In this document: positions 10,301-18,659 of the stretch, piece by piece
How the letters are laid out: each line of letters starts with the position of its first letter
How positions within the stretch are numbered: position 1 is the stretch's first letter
Origin: Palsa-1150 sp964531095
Lineage (GTDB): Bacteria; Myxococcota_A; Polyangia; Polyangiales; Polyangiaceae
NCBI GenBank assembly: GCA_964531095.1
Contig: CAZHED010000011.1
Location: forward strand, 68,087 to 132,086
Length of the DNA stretch: 64,000 nt
Direction of reading: 5' to 3'
Notes under the pieces: generated by a model
The model's input: only the letters and a program-made list of their open reading frames with translations
What the model was told of the DNA's origin: nothing
Databases searched by the model: none
Made by a program: the position numbers and the translations under genes

Positions 10301-11192
10301 TGAGGTTCGCTTCGGCGCGGAGCCAGTGATCCGCGGAGACACGGGGGGAGAACGTCTGATCGATCATACGCAAGTCCACGGCGGCAGTCAGCGCCAACGA
10401 CGTGACGTTGGCCGTGACCGACAGACTCGCCCGGGCGGTCGCGGCCCGCGCACTCCCTCCAGCGCGCTGGAGAGATACCTCGAGAGGCGCCTGCGGCGTG
10501 CCGAATGCGACCCCAACCTGCCAGCCCCTCGCGGTTGGCTCCGCGGAGGTCGTAACCAACGTCATCGACACTCCCCGCAACTCGTCGCGCTCAACCACTG
10601 CTCCACGGTCCGTTCGTACCAGCTCCAACGTGACGTGATCGACGTCGACCTGGCCGACAGGGGGCGCTGTCGCCAGGAGCTTCGCGGCTCGGCGGGAGAG
10701 CGGCACGGTCGGACCAGGCGCGGAATGAGGGAGCGCGTCGAAGGACGTCCTTCCGTGTTCGTCGACGACTGCCGTGACCGTAACGTCCGACACCGTCACG
10801 CGCCCGATCACGGGCCCGCGACCCGCGAGGATGGACCTCGGCGACCAGCGCAGCGCCACACGATCGACGCGGACGAGGTCGGGCGCGAACGGACGCACCT
10901 CCGCCGGCGATTGTACGATCAGCCCGTCGACTTCGGCCCCGGAGCGCAAGTCGATCCGCACAGCGCGATAGTCGATCTCGACTCCTGCCGCAGCGCGAAC
11001 GAGCACCTGGAGCCGACGCTTGAGCCAAGGCCGATCCAGCGAATGAAGGAGGATGACTCCGGCCAACACGACGAGCGCGACCGTGCCGAGCAAACACCCG
11101 ACCAAACGCAGCACCCATGCCCGCAGGCGGCCTGGGTGTCGCAGTGCGGCGCTCGAGGTGGCGACGGGCAGTGTGGAAGGGAGCAAGCCCAT
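7359..11192 (-). CDS. AsmA-like / YdbH-like inner-membrane anchored giant protein
   Basis: About 1277 aa. A single transmembrane helix near residues 27-50 (LRLVGCLLGTVALVVLAGVIL) is followed by a very long periplasmic region of beta-strand-rich repeats, typical of the AsmA/YdbH/TamB superfamily that forms hydrophobic grooves for lipid transport. The segment just after the helix (WLKRRLQVLVRAAAGVEIDYRAV) is the classic AsmA-type start. The C-terminal part (IDGRAEILRIGERHLLDLLDLQDP) resembles YdbH. The start ATG at 11192 has GGAGA about 10 bp upstream. It is the first gene of an operon with the YdbL-like lipoprotein and the propeller/TPR protein. Probable role: a phospholipid bridge between inner and outer membrane. 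YdbH versus another AsmA subfamily is an inference supported by the neighbour. Confidence 0.75.
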   Translation of the reverse strand: MGLLPSTLPVATSSAALRHPGRLRAWVLRLVGCLLGTVALVVLAGVILLHSLDRPWLKRRLQVLVRAAAGVEIDYRAVRIDLRSGAEVDGLIVQSPAEVRPFAPDLVRVDRVALRWSPRSILAGRGPVIGRVTVSDVTVTAVVDEHGRTSFDALPHSAPGPTVPLSRRAAKLLATAPPVGQVDVDHVTLELVRTDRGAVVERDELRGVSMTLVTTSAEPTARGWQVGVAFGTPQAPLEVSLQRAGGSARAATARASLSVTANVTSLALTAAVDLRMIDQTFSPRVSADHWLRAEANLSFDPAAGRTEVKLERAEAGDGAATAEASIDVFDAGDPIVQHAQGDIDLARLLRWLPADLVPVTAERARVRYEVDSLVVGPVMRLSAGGAAAVDASLSNVAFATPFGSIHVGRGALSLHAQPAADGGGVAGGGSVTLAAARLVTGNDRLEADDLVLDFDGQQRADGTVAGRVGLRFATVRRGARLVARDGHVELRAQGLHTDSAQPLATRGDLALTTELASLDMRSPGMRAIADHIALHAHTVLDGHPPFAVDLGATAARLRVLGRDGSGLADAPARIEVQARDVQPDPSHPAASRGAVRVAVDLGEMRASLDATKQVDAFDFGLHAMAPSLSAVRPILPSALTDRVPWDRIAVAVRTSGRAEGLAAGDPVISQKTEVDFDRPAFDNVAAKSLSLTVETRGNALHHKANVDMRAMGLTVDGGSPSDDRVALSATVDREHLSLQLQLATEGLATSKLSGRLSFDPLRRALSYDVDARVAGLALLAPFAAKIRGLAPFDLSELEVGLSGRGALLGVVAGIARDGTIRLEPSPAHTAAVEGTADLRVAHFRWSKGDTAIATPALAWHGAMRSLGERRTLDSRLDVGSLHLDLGSRDVDLNGITDEATAAFSGDLADPAVELTQRLSVRAVEQTVAPEYPLGDITFTLSAERGTEGVVHVSDMKIANGSGGTALAVTGNVDLGEGRRTISVTTSLTQDLARLSSIPERFNGRGTMAVEANIVSPDLEHYQLRTAVKAEDVSVSLPRAGVEVDSANGEVPITMALEVGANGVALQRSEKGSPYSMLRFADQHPLLTRSGFFSITRLRTPFVSIAPLVGNLEIEQNVVSLRQFEMGVRGGSITGQCGLDWDGPKSTVEVHVRASGVQSSHGEPFDGNIAVVISAADRTIDGRAEILRIGERHLLDLLDLQDPLHVDPAMNRIRTALRFGYPDSVRLVFDHGFASAHLQLGGLARLVSIGELRGIPMGPIVDKMLAPMLAGFEMKEAE

Positions 11193-11424
11193 GTCGACGC
11201 GTCTCCGAAGCGTACCGCATCCCCTCCTCCAATCGATCGAGCCCGCCGCATCGAGGATGTGCGACGCCGCTGTCGCTAGCCCTTGGCCGCGGCGCGGTTT
11301 TCCGGAGAGCGCTGCGGCAAGCGCCTCGACGGCGAGCGAACGCTCTTTGCTCGGAAGCCGGAACGTGTTCTGGTGGCGGGGAGCCCTACACGCGCACCAA
11401 AGTGTTCTCGCAAGGAGAAAGCCA

Positions 11425-11829
11425 ATGGCCAATCAGTTTGCCCACATCGAATTGACGACCGGTGACCTCGGCGCGGCAAAGAAGTTCTACAAGAAGCTCT
11501 TCGACTGGAAGCTCACGGACACGCCGATGGGGGACGGCGCCGTATACACGATGATCGCCGCGGGCAAGGGCCCGGGCGGGGGGATGCAGGCGCAGCCGAT
11601 GCCGGGGGCGCCGGTTACCTGGCTGCCTTACGTCGAGGTGGACAACGTGAAGAAGACCCTCGCGAAGGCCGAAAAGGGCGGCGCGAAAGTCATCCTGCCG
11701 ATGATGGACATCGGGAAGAACGGGAGCATTGGAATCTTCGTGGATCCGACCGGCGCGACGCTCGGGGTCTGGACGAAGGCGAAGCCCGCAAAGAAGGGCG
11801 CCAAGAAAGGCGCAAAGAAGGGGCGGTGA
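11425..11829 (+). CDS. VOC family (glyoxalase/dioxygenase fold) protein
   Basis: 134 aa with AAGGAGA 7 bp before the ATG. It is a two-module VOC fold: FAHIELTTGDLGAAKKFYKKLF at the start and GSIGIFVDPTGATLGVWTKAK at the end, the usual pattern of small 'VOC family' proteins annotated as glyoxalase-like. Possible metal ligands are His in AHIEL and residues in the second module, but the substrate is not predictable. The C-terminus is an odd lysine tail, KPAKKGAKKGAKKGR, resembling nucleic-acid-binding tails. It is divergent from the AsmA-like gene and convergent with the aldo/keto reductase. Confidence 0.85.
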   Translation: MANQFAHIELTTGDLGAAKKFYKKLFDWKLTDTPMGDGAVYTMIAAGKGPGGGMQAQPMPGAPVTWLPYVEVDNVKKTLAKAEKGGAKVILPMMDIGKNGSIGIFVDPTGATLGVWTKAKPAKKGAKKGAKKGR

Positions 11830-11898
11830 TATATTCGCGAAGGGGCCGACCGTGCATGCGGTCGTCGGAACGGGCGCGTGCGAGGACGCGAGCGCAAC

Positions 11899-12807
11899 CT
11901 ACGGGATACGCCTCCCTTGCGCAGCCTCCCACAGTCGATACCAATCGACGCGGTCCAGCTGAATGTGCACTGCCTGGGCGGCGATGCGTATACGGTCCGT
12001 TCGGTTCGTGCCGATGACGACCATGGGCTGGGCGGGCAAGGCCAAGACCCACGCGAGGGCGAGGGCTTCCGGTGGCGCGTGACCGTAGCGGGGCGCGATC
12101 TCCCGGCACGCGGCCAGGATCCGCGCAGCTGTCTCGTCGTCGTCCCGAAAGAGACGCCCGCCTCCGAGGGGAGACCAGGCCATTGGGCAAACGCGAAGCC
12201 GCTCGCACTGCGACAGGGTTCCGTCGGTAATCGGAGCCATCCGAAACAAGGAGAGTTCGATCTGATTGGTAACGAGTCGCGCATTCAGTCGGCTTTGCAA
12301 CGTGTCAAACTGATCGACCGAATAATTTGAGACGCCGGCGCTCAGAATTTTCCCGTCACGGAGCAAACGCTCGAGTCCTGCTGCCGTTTCGTCGGCCGGC
12401 GCCAACCAGTCGGGCCGATGAATCAGCAGAAGATCGAGATAGTCCGTTTTCAGCAGGCGCAACGACTTCTCGGCACTCTTGATGATTCGGGCCGCCGAGG
12501 CGTCGTAATGGGCCACCGTGCGCTCGGGATGCCGCTCGACGGGAACGTATATTCCGCACTTGGAGACGATCTGTAGCTTTGGACGAAGCCCCGGAATCCG
12601 TTCAAGCGCGGCCCCAATGCGATCTTCGACTTCGTACTTGCCGTACACTTCGGCTGTGTCGATCGTGGTGAGCCCGAGCTCGGCGCACGCCTCTAGCCGC
12701 GCGGCGAGCGGTTCAGGCGCCGCGGCCGCTGGATCGTCCAAGAGCCTCCATGTCCCGTAGACGATGCGAGAGAAGCGCGGGCTCGTGGCGCTGGATGGAT
12801 GTGCCAT
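11899..12807 (-). CDS. Aldo/keto reductase (YdhF-like)
   Basis: 302 aa, a full-length NADPH-dependent aldo/keto reductase TIM barrel. The catalytic tetrad is visible: Asp50 (TTIDTAE), Tyr55 (EVYG), Lys83 (VSKCG) and His in LLIHRPD. The cofactor end has the GTNRTDRI segment that binds the NADP phosphate. The closest family look is E. coli YdhF (short 'oxidoreductase' type with ...GVSNYSVDQFDTL and MAWSPLGGGRLF). It reduces aldehydes or ketones, substrate unknown. The gene stands alone, convergent with the VOC gene. Confidence 0.88.
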   Translation of the reverse strand: MAHPSSATSPRFSRIVYGTWRLLDDPAAAAPEPLAARLEACAELGLTTIDTAEVYGKYEVEDRIGAALERIPGLRPKLQIVSKCGIYVPVERHPERTVAHYDASAARIIKSAEKSLRLLKTDYLDLLLIHRPDWLAPADETAAGLERLLRDGKILSAGVSNYSVDQFDTLQSRLNARLVTNQIELSLFRMAPITDGTLSQCERLRVCPMAWSPLGGGRLFRDDDETAARILAACREIAPRYGHAPPEALALAWVLALPAQPMVVIGTNRTDRIRIAAQAVHIQLDRVDWYRLWEAAQGRRIP

Positions 12808-13136
12808 GGATGTCGCCTCGGGGCGAGGCGAGAGCCTAACGCAGAGGGCGGTTGACGGGCCAGGGGCGAGCGGTGGCCATCCCCATCAACGCAAGCGAGC
12901 CGCCATTCGTTGCTTCACGAGGATCGTTGAGGCCCCCATCGGCGAGCGGATGTGACGACCACAGCGTTTTTTTTCACGGCTGCATCGAGTGATGTGGGCA
13001 CATCCCCGCCTGCGTTGCTTGTTCCGGGTGGTTTACAGGGTTAGGATGAATTGTCTCCTGGCCTTTCCAAGCCGCGCCTCATCCCGAGCGACGGTGAAGA
13101 ACAGAGCTGTTCACCACTTAGCAAAGAGATCGTTTC
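12808..13136. other. Divergent spacer, no gene seen
   Basis: The region lies between the divergent aldo/keto reductase and lipoprotein genes, so it should hold both promoters. It contains a run of eight T at 12967-12974. No clear -35/-10 pair and no recognisable peptide was found. Confidence 0.4.
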
Positions 13137-14027
13137 ATGAAGCGACCCGCCCGTTCCCCCCTGGTAGGCCTCGTGGTTCTCGGTGCTGGCGTGTGGGCCG
13201 CATGCAGCTCCCAACCCGCGACACAGAGCCCCGGCTTCGGAGGATCGTCGTCCGGAGTGGAAGGCAGCTTTGGGGGCAGTGGGAGCTCGTCGGGAAGCTC
13301 CGGCGGAAGCAGTAGCGGCGGATCGGGCAGCGGAGACAACCCGGGGAGCTCGTCTTCGTCGAGCGGCGCGGGGTCGTCGAGCGGCATCTCATCGTCGAGC
13401 GGCACGGGGTCGTCGAGCAGCGGGTCGGGCACTCCCGTGGGCATCGACGCGGCCGCAGGTGGGGTCCCCGAGGCGGGGGCCGGTTCCAGCAGCGGCGGCA
13501 AGCCGGGCGGGTCGAGCAGCTCGGGGGGCGGCGCGTCGGGCGGCTCACCGGATGCGGGACACATGACGAGCAGCGGAGGAGGCAGCGACGCCGGCGTGGT
13601 GGTACCCCCCGGATGCACGCTGCCCGCAACCGTGAGCTTCAAGACGGACGTGCAACCGTTTTTGGCCTCGGGGTGCGGCAACGGCGGCGCCAACGGTGCC
13701 AGCGGCTGCCATGTGCTGGACGCGACGTCCACCACCGCGAACGGTGGGTACGATCACGCCTACGATTGGATCACCGGAACGTCCCATTCGTCGTCATGCC
13801 CGGAGATGCCCACTCCATTCCGCTTCCAAGTGGTGATGGCCACCATCCAGCAGGCCAATCCCCCCTCGTGCTCGAAATCGCGAGTCATGCCTCCGAGTGG
13901 AACGCCGCTTACCGCGTGCCAGGTTGCGACATTGCAGGCCTGGCTCAACGAACCGACGGTCACGCAAACTCACCGGAACGACGGAATCTCCCCCGCTACG
14001 CCGTACGCGATGCCGCCCTTTAACTGA
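13137..14027 (+). CDS. Ser/Gly-linker lipoprotein with altered cytochrome-like domain
   Basis: 296 aa. Lipobox WAAC (Cys23), then about 140 residues of Ser/Gly linker with 'DAG' interruptions, then a C-terminal domain from about residue 160. That domain starts VSFKTDVQPFLASGC and later has RVMPPSGTPLTACQVATLQAWL, the usual layout of myxobacterial c-type cytochrome domains (haem motif, then a Met-Pro-Pro axial ligand, then an amphipathic helix). The haem motif is stretched to CX10CH (Cys, then GNGGANGASG, then CH) instead of CXXCH. The gene at 59160-59930 is a paralogue with the same layout and a normal CKTCH. Expected location is the outer membrane or periplasm. Haem binding is uncertain. Confidence 0.7.
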   Translation: MKRPARSPLVGLVVLGAGVWAACSSQPATQSPGFGGSSSGVEGSFGGSGSSSGSSGGSSSGGSGSGDNPGSSSSSSGAGSSSGISSSSGTGSSSSGSGTPVGIDAAAGGVPEAGAGSSSGGKPGGSSSSGGGASGGSPDAGHMTSSGGGSDAGVVVPPGCTLPATVSFKTDVQPFLASGCGNGGANGASGCHVLDATSTTANGGYDHAYDWITGTSHSSSCPEMPTPFRFQVVMATIQQANPPSCSKSRVMPPSGTPLTACQVATLQAWLNEPTVTQTHRNDGISPATPYAMPPFN

Positions 14028-14285
14028 GCGCAACCGGCCATCTCGCGGGCGCGGAGCGAGTCGCGACCAATTCGTCCCTTGCAGCCCCCGGCGTTCGGCG
14101 CGTCGGTCGCGTTTGCTGTTCGCGGAAATCGAACGGCCAATGGGAGCGGTGGCCGCTGGCCAGGCAGAAAAGTGCGCCGTGCTTGCACCGCGGCGTAGCC
14201 TGTCCCTGCGCGGGGCTGTCTCCTGCTACCCCGGAGCAGGAAGAAGGGGCAAGCCGCACTTCCTTTTTTGTGCAATCGTTTGCGC

Positions 14286-16136
14286 ATGCGGCATCACTTC
14301 TTCCTGCCGAGCGCCGGTGCCATTCTGATCGCGGTGGGCTGCGGTACGAGCGCAAATGGGCCCATCGACAGCCTCGGCGGAGAGAGCGGTAGCGGTAGCG
14401 GTAGCGACGCCGGCACCGGAGCCGGCAGCGGCGGTAATTTCGGCACCAGCAACAGCGGCGGCAGCGGCGCGAGCATCCTTCCGCCTGCGAGCGACGCGGC
14501 GGTTCAGAGTCTGTTGAGCGGCGACGCGAGCCTCTTCGATGCCCGCCTGTCGACCAGCACGGGCGACCCCACCACCTGCGACCAGGCGGCGCAGGCCCAT
14601 ACGTACGTGGGCTGCGACTACTGGCCCACGGTCGTCGCAAATCAGGTTTGGAGCATTTTCGACTTCGCCGTCGTCGTCGCCAACGCCGGCACGACCATGG
14701 CAACCGTCACCGTGGCAGGAGTGGCGGGCACCACCGCGGTACCGCCGGGGCAGCTCGCAAAGATCTACCTTCCCTGGGTTCCGGAGCTCAAAGGCCCCGA
14801 CCAAGACAACTGCTCGGCGGTAGCCATGCCCATTGCAGCGAGCGTGATAGCGCCGGGCAAGGCGTATCACTTGACGTCCACCGTGCCGGTCACGGTTTAC
14901 CAGTTCAACTCACTCGAGTACCAGGGGCAGGGCGGACCGGTCGGCAAGAGCTGGAAAGCATGCCCCGGGAACAAGCCGTGCTCGGATATGCTCAACCCCA
15001 ACTTCGGCAGCACCGCGGGGTGCTACTCGTTCACGAACGACGCTTCGCTGCTCCTACCGAGCACTGCAATGACGGGAAACTATCGAGTCGTCGGCCACGA
15101 AGGCTGGACGCTCGAAGACCGAGCGGTGGTGCCGATCCAAACCGCGGATGTGAACACCTACGTGGCCGTCACGGGCACGCAAAATGGCACGATGGTGAAC
15201 GTCAAAGTGTCGACCACCGGAAGGGTCGCAGCGGGCAATATGGGCATCGCCGCGACGGGACCCGGCGGCGTGCTGACCTTCACGCTGAACGCGGGCGACG
15301 TAGCAGAGCTCCTGGGCGCAGCGGGGAGCGATCTGAGCGGCTCCATCGTGCAGGCGAGCGCCCCCGTGCAGGTCATCACGGGGATGCCGTGCGCGCTGGT
15401 CCCGCCGCTCGCGCCGGCGTGCGACCACATGGAGGAATCGGTCTTCCCCGCCGAGACATTGGGCAAGGACTACGTGGTGACTCGCCCCGCCGGGCCGAGT
15501 GGCGCCGCCGTTCCCCACCAGGTACGCATCTTCGGCAACGTTGACGGCACGCACCTGACCTACAACCCGGCTGCCCCTCCCGGATGCCCGGCGACCATCA
15601 ATGCGGGCCAGGTCGTCGAATGCGGCAATCCGCAATGCCCCGCACTCGTCGACATCAACCAGACGGTAGGGGCGAACTGCGGCACCACCAGTGCCGATTT
15701 CGAAATCAACGGCGATCAGCCGTTTGCCGTAGGCACATTTACGCTCGCGGCGTCCGTCGTGGATCCGAACACGCTGCCGCCCAACCAGGAAGGGGATCCA
15801 GCACAAAGCATGGTGCCGGCAATCGAGCAGTTCCGGGTGAAGTACGTCTTTCTTGCACCGGACGACTACACCGTGAGCTACGTCGACATTGTCGGCAAGC
15901 CGAGCGCGTCTATCCTTCTCGATGGCCAGACCGTCACGGCGGCGCCACAAGCCATCGGCACGAGCGGCTATAGCGTGTACCGCCAGAAGCTCGGACCCGG
16001 ACAGGCGGGCGCCCACGTGCTCACGTCGTCGCTCCCCGTCGGCATCCAGGTCGTGGGCTATGGGGCTTACACGAGTTACATGTATCCGGGCGGACTCAAC
16101 CTCGATCTGATCGCCCCGCCGCCTCGTATTCAATAG
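14286..16136 (+). CDS. IgGFc-binding-domain surface lipoprotein
   Basis: 616 aa from ATG 14286. Lipobox AVGC near residue 17 is followed by a short Ser/Gly linker (GSGSGSDAGTGAGSGG). The large C-terminal region from about residue 100 matches the IgGFc-binding N-terminal domain family common in Polyangia: repeated beta-sandwich modules with paired Cys (DNCSAVAMP, GCYSF, CDHMEESVFP), the segment YRVVGHEGW and the motif SAPVQVITGMPC. The family name comes from vertebrate mucin-like proteins; a bacterial role in adhesion or surface coating is only inferred. No operon partner is obvious; the altered-cytochrome lipoprotein lies 258 bp upstream in the same direction. Confidence 0.78.
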   Translation: MRHHFFLPSAGAILIAVGCGTSANGPIDSLGGESGSGSGSDAGTGAGSGGNFGTSNSGGSGASILPPASDAAVQSLLSGDASLFDARLSTSTGDPTTCDQAAQAHTYVGCDYWPTVVANQVWSIFDFAVVVANAGTTMATVTVAGVAGTTAVPPGQLAKIYLPWVPELKGPDQDNCSAVAMPIAASVIAPGKAYHLTSTVPVTVYQFNSLEYQGQGGPVGKSWKACPGNKPCSDMLNPNFGSTAGCYSFTNDASLLLPSTAMTGNYRVVGHEGWTLEDRAVVPIQTADVNTYVAVTGTQNGTMVNVKVSTTGRVAAGNMGIAATGPGGVLTFTLNAGDVAELLGAAGSDLSGSIVQASAPVQVITGMPCALVPPLAPACDHMEESVFPAETLGKDYVVTRPAGPSGAAVPHQVRIFGNVDGTHLTYNPAAPPGCPATINAGQVVECGNPQCPALVDINQTVGANCGTTSADFEINGDQPFAVGTFTLAASVVDPNTLPPNQEGDPAQSMVPAIEQFRVKYVFLAPDDYTVSYVDIVGKPSASILLDGQTVTAAPQAIGTSGYSVYRQKLGPGQAGAHVLTSSLPVGIQVVGYGAYTSYMYPGGLNLDLIAPPPRIQ

Positions 16137-16276
16137 GTCGCGAGGCGTTGGATGACCATTTGGCACCGCCTGGGGTTCGGGGCGAAGCCAACGAGAAACG
16201 AATATAGGGCCGTCCGGCGCTGCGAAGCAGCACGCGACCCGGACCGGCTGGCCGAGAACTTCTGCCGGGAACGGCA

Positions 16277-17155
16277 CTAGAGCCACAGCTCGCCAAGCAG
16301 CGGTAGCGTCCCGACCTTCACCCCCCGAACGGCGACAGAAAGCCTCTCCACGAGGCGGGGCATTTGCATCGCTGGCAGCGAACGCGCCGGTTCACGCATG
16401 GGTCGCAAGAAGTCGTCCCAGTGCGAGAGGAGCACGGCGCCGGGCGCGAGGCAGCGCCCCACCCGCTCGGGCAGGTCGAAGCTGGCGGTCCAGCCGGCTA
16501 CGCACAGGAGCAAGAGGTCGACGTTTCGCAGCCGGACGCTCGCGTCTATCAACTCTGCGCTTCCCATGTGATAGACGACGCGACCCGCTACGCGGATCTC
16601 CAAGCCGAAGACGGCGCCACATCGGTAGGCACCGGCGTGCATGGGGATATCTGCGCAGTCGGCAATTTCGCCGGGAAAGGGAACGTGTCCGAGCACGAGG
16701 CGCGAATGGGCGCTTGGCACGAATCGCAACCTGAAGGGCCCCACTTCGTGCTCGGGTGGCGCGACGCCGGCTTCGCGCTCGACGATCTCGACGCGATCGG
16801 CCGAAACTCCACTGACGAGGCAAAGCGCGGCTGCCGACCGCGAACCAAAGACGCGTGCCCCCGAACGGCGAGCGATTTCCGGCACGTCGAGTACATGGTC
16901 GAAGTGGGTGTGACTGACGATGATGGCGTCTGCGCGCGGCACGTAGCGTGCGATCGCATCGAGGTCCGGGCGCAGACGGGTGAGCAGGGCTCGCACCAGC
17001 GGCGCGCGCGTTACGTACGGATCGACGAGCAGAACGTGCCCGCGGTGCTCGAGGGCGAAGCCCGCAGCCCCCAGCCATTGCAGGCGCACGTCGTCCGGAC
17101 CGCCGCGCCTAGAGAAGGCGCCAGGGCTCCAAGCGATGTCCTCTGGACGCACCAA
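16277..17155 (-). CDS. Metallo-beta-lactamase fold hydrolase
   Basis: 292 aa. The metal-binding signature SHTHFDH is followed by further expected ligands: His in SAHSR and His in LLSHWDD near the C-terminus. The architecture resembles UlaG-type/'MBL fold' lactonases, in which a beta strand (LQWLGAAGFALEHRGHVLLVDP) opens the fold. Cytoplasmic, no signal peptide. The start is GTG at 17155 with only a weak ribosome binding site; the N-terminal VRPEDIAWSPGAF is not conserved enough to settle it. Substrate unknown. Confidence 0.82.
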   Translation of the reverse strand: MVRPEDIAWSPGAFSRRGGPDDVRLQWLGAAGFALEHRGHVLLVDPYVTRAPLVRALLTRLRPDLDAIARYVPRADAIIVSHTHFDHVLDVPEIARRSGARVFGSRSAAALCLVSGVSADRVEIVEREAGVAPPEHEVGPFRLRFVPSAHSRLVLGHVPFPGEIADCADIPMHAGAYRCGAVFGLEIRVAGRVVYHMGSAELIDASVRLRNVDLLLLCVAGWTASFDLPERVGRCLAPGAVLLSHWDDFLRPMREPARSLPAMQMPRLVERLSVAVRGVKVGTLPLLGELWL

Positions 17156-17315
17156 TCCCTATCTTGCCACGGAAGGCACCGAAAAGGCCGCCGGGGAAAC
17201 GGCGGAACCATGTGAACATGTCCGCCCCGAAATTGACTCTGAGATTTCGCACCCGCTTCGCGTCGTTGGCACGCATGCTTGGCATCGTCGTCGTGCCAGC
17301 GCGGAGGGCGACTCG

Positions 17316-17831
17316 ATGGCGGACTACGAGGTTCGTGCGCTCGGGCCTGACGATTTCGAGACAATCATGGCGCTCGAAGACGTGCTCTTCGGCGACAAGG
17401 GAGAGAAAACGCTCGGGCCGTTTTATGTGCGGCTCTGCTGCGACTTGTTCAGAGATACCTGCTTTCTGGCGTTCGCCGATGGCGAGCCCGTAGGCTACAT
17501 GCTGTCGTTCGTGCGGGGGCGGGAGGCCTATTGCTCGACGCTGGCCATCACCCCACCGCATCAGCGTACGCGCCTGGTGTTTCGCTTCATGCAGGTGTTG
17601 GTCGCCGCCATCTCTGCGCGCGTCGATTCGCTATGGTTCACTGTGCACGAGTCGAACACCGACGCGCGCGCGCTCCATGCAACGCTTGGCGCACGCGAGA
17701 CGGGGCATGCGGAGGCCTACTACGGCCCCGGAGAACCGCGCATCATTTCGCGCATCGATCGCGCCGCGTTCGACAAGCTATGCGCGCGCATGCACCGGCT
17801 GGGACTCTTGCGCCCCGCCGCGGTCTCCTAG
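17316..17831 (+). CDS. GNAT-family acetyltransferase
   Basis: 171 aa. ATG 17316 has GGAGGG 7 bp upstream, which decides this start against longer in-frame options. The GNAT fold is suggested by YEVRALGPDDFETIMALE at the start, the central strand CFLAFADGEPVGYMLSF, the helix after TLAITPPHQRTRLVFRFM (acetyl-CoA loop, without a perfect QxxGxG/A) and the Asn/Ala-rich strand ESNTDARALHATLG. Substrate not predictable. Only 3 bp separate it from the acyltransferase gene, so the two are probably co-transcribed. Confidence 0.75.
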   Translation: MADYEVRALGPDDFETIMALEDVLFGDKGEKTLGPFYVRLCCDLFRDTCFLAFADGEPVGYMLSFVRGREAYCSTLAITPPHQRTRLVFRFMQVLVAAISARVDSLWFTVHESNTDARALHATLGARETGHAEAYYGPGEPRIISRIDRAAFDKLCARMHRLGLLRPAAVS

Positions 17832-17834
17832 CCG

Positions 17835-18638
17835 ATGGCGCCGATCGACACGGCATCGGCCAGTTCCGCGCCCCCCTCTGCCCGGAGCGAGCCCGACGGC
17901 CAGTCGCGGCCCGCTGGCATCGGCATTCCCGAGCTGCGCAGCGCCCGCCGCGCGGCGGGCCTCTTCGTAACGACCGCGCGCCTCATTGTCGAGGGGCGCG
18001 TCGAGCTCGACGCCCCAGGACTCGCTGTGCGTGCGCAACGGACAGCTCGTGCGTTGCTTCGAGTTCATGGCGTCGACCTTCGATGCAGCGGCCCCACCCC
18101 GCGTCCGCCGGCCATTCTCGTGGCCAACCACATCAGTTACCTCGACCCACTCGTCATCGCAGCCGTCGTGCCGTGCATCGCCATCGCCAAGGGGGAGGTG
18201 CGGAGTTGGCCGCTGTTTGGCGCGGGATTGCGTGCCCTCGGAGTCGTATTCGTGCGACGTGGCGACGCGCACAGCGGCGCAGTGGCGCTCCGGCGAACGT
18301 GGCGGGCTCTCGATAGGGGGGCGATGGTTCTCAACTTTCCCGAGGGGACGACCAGCGATGGTCACGCCGTCGCCCCCTTCCGTAGAGGCATCTTTGGGCT
18401 TGCCGCAATGGCCGGCGTCGAAGTCGTTCCCGCGCACGTCTCGTACGACGACGATCGCGTCGCCTGGTTCGGCGGGCAAACGTTGGCTCCCCACTATTGG
18501 GAGCTCTCGCGTGTGGCGAGCGTCCGGGCACGGGTTCGTTTCGCGCGGCCCATCGCCGCGGATGCGTCCGAGGATCCCCGCTCGGTCGCTGCCCGCGTTC
18601 GCGAGGTCGTCGCCGGGCTCCATGATTGCGATGATTGA
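17835..18638 (+). CDS. 1-acyl-sn-glycerol-3-phosphate acyltransferase (PlsC family)
   Basis: 267 aa. It carries the catalytic HX4D motif (NHISYLD, about residues 97-103) and the phosphate-binding FPEGTTS motif (about residues 170-176), so it should transfer acyl chains to a glycerophosphate-like acceptor at the inner membrane. The first 35 residues are disordered Ser/Pro/Ala-rich sequence. It follows the GNAT gene by 3 bp. Whether it makes phosphatidic acid or a special lipid such as an ornithine lipid cannot be told. Confidence 0.85.
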   Translation: MAPIDTASASSAPPSARSEPDGQSRPAGIGIPELRSARRAAGLFVTTARLIVEGRVELDAPGLAVRAQRTARALLRVHGVDLRCSGPTPRPPAILVANHISYLDPLVIAAVVPCIAIAKGEVRSWPLFGAGLRALGVVFVRRGDAHSGAVALRRTWRALDRGAMVLNFPEGTTSDGHAVAPFRRGIFGLAAMAGVEVVPAHVSYDDDRVAWFGGQTLAPHYWELSRVASVRARVRFARPIAADASEDPRSVAARVREVVAGLHDCDD

Positions 18639-18659
18639 ATTGACTCGAGGAGGAGTCCC

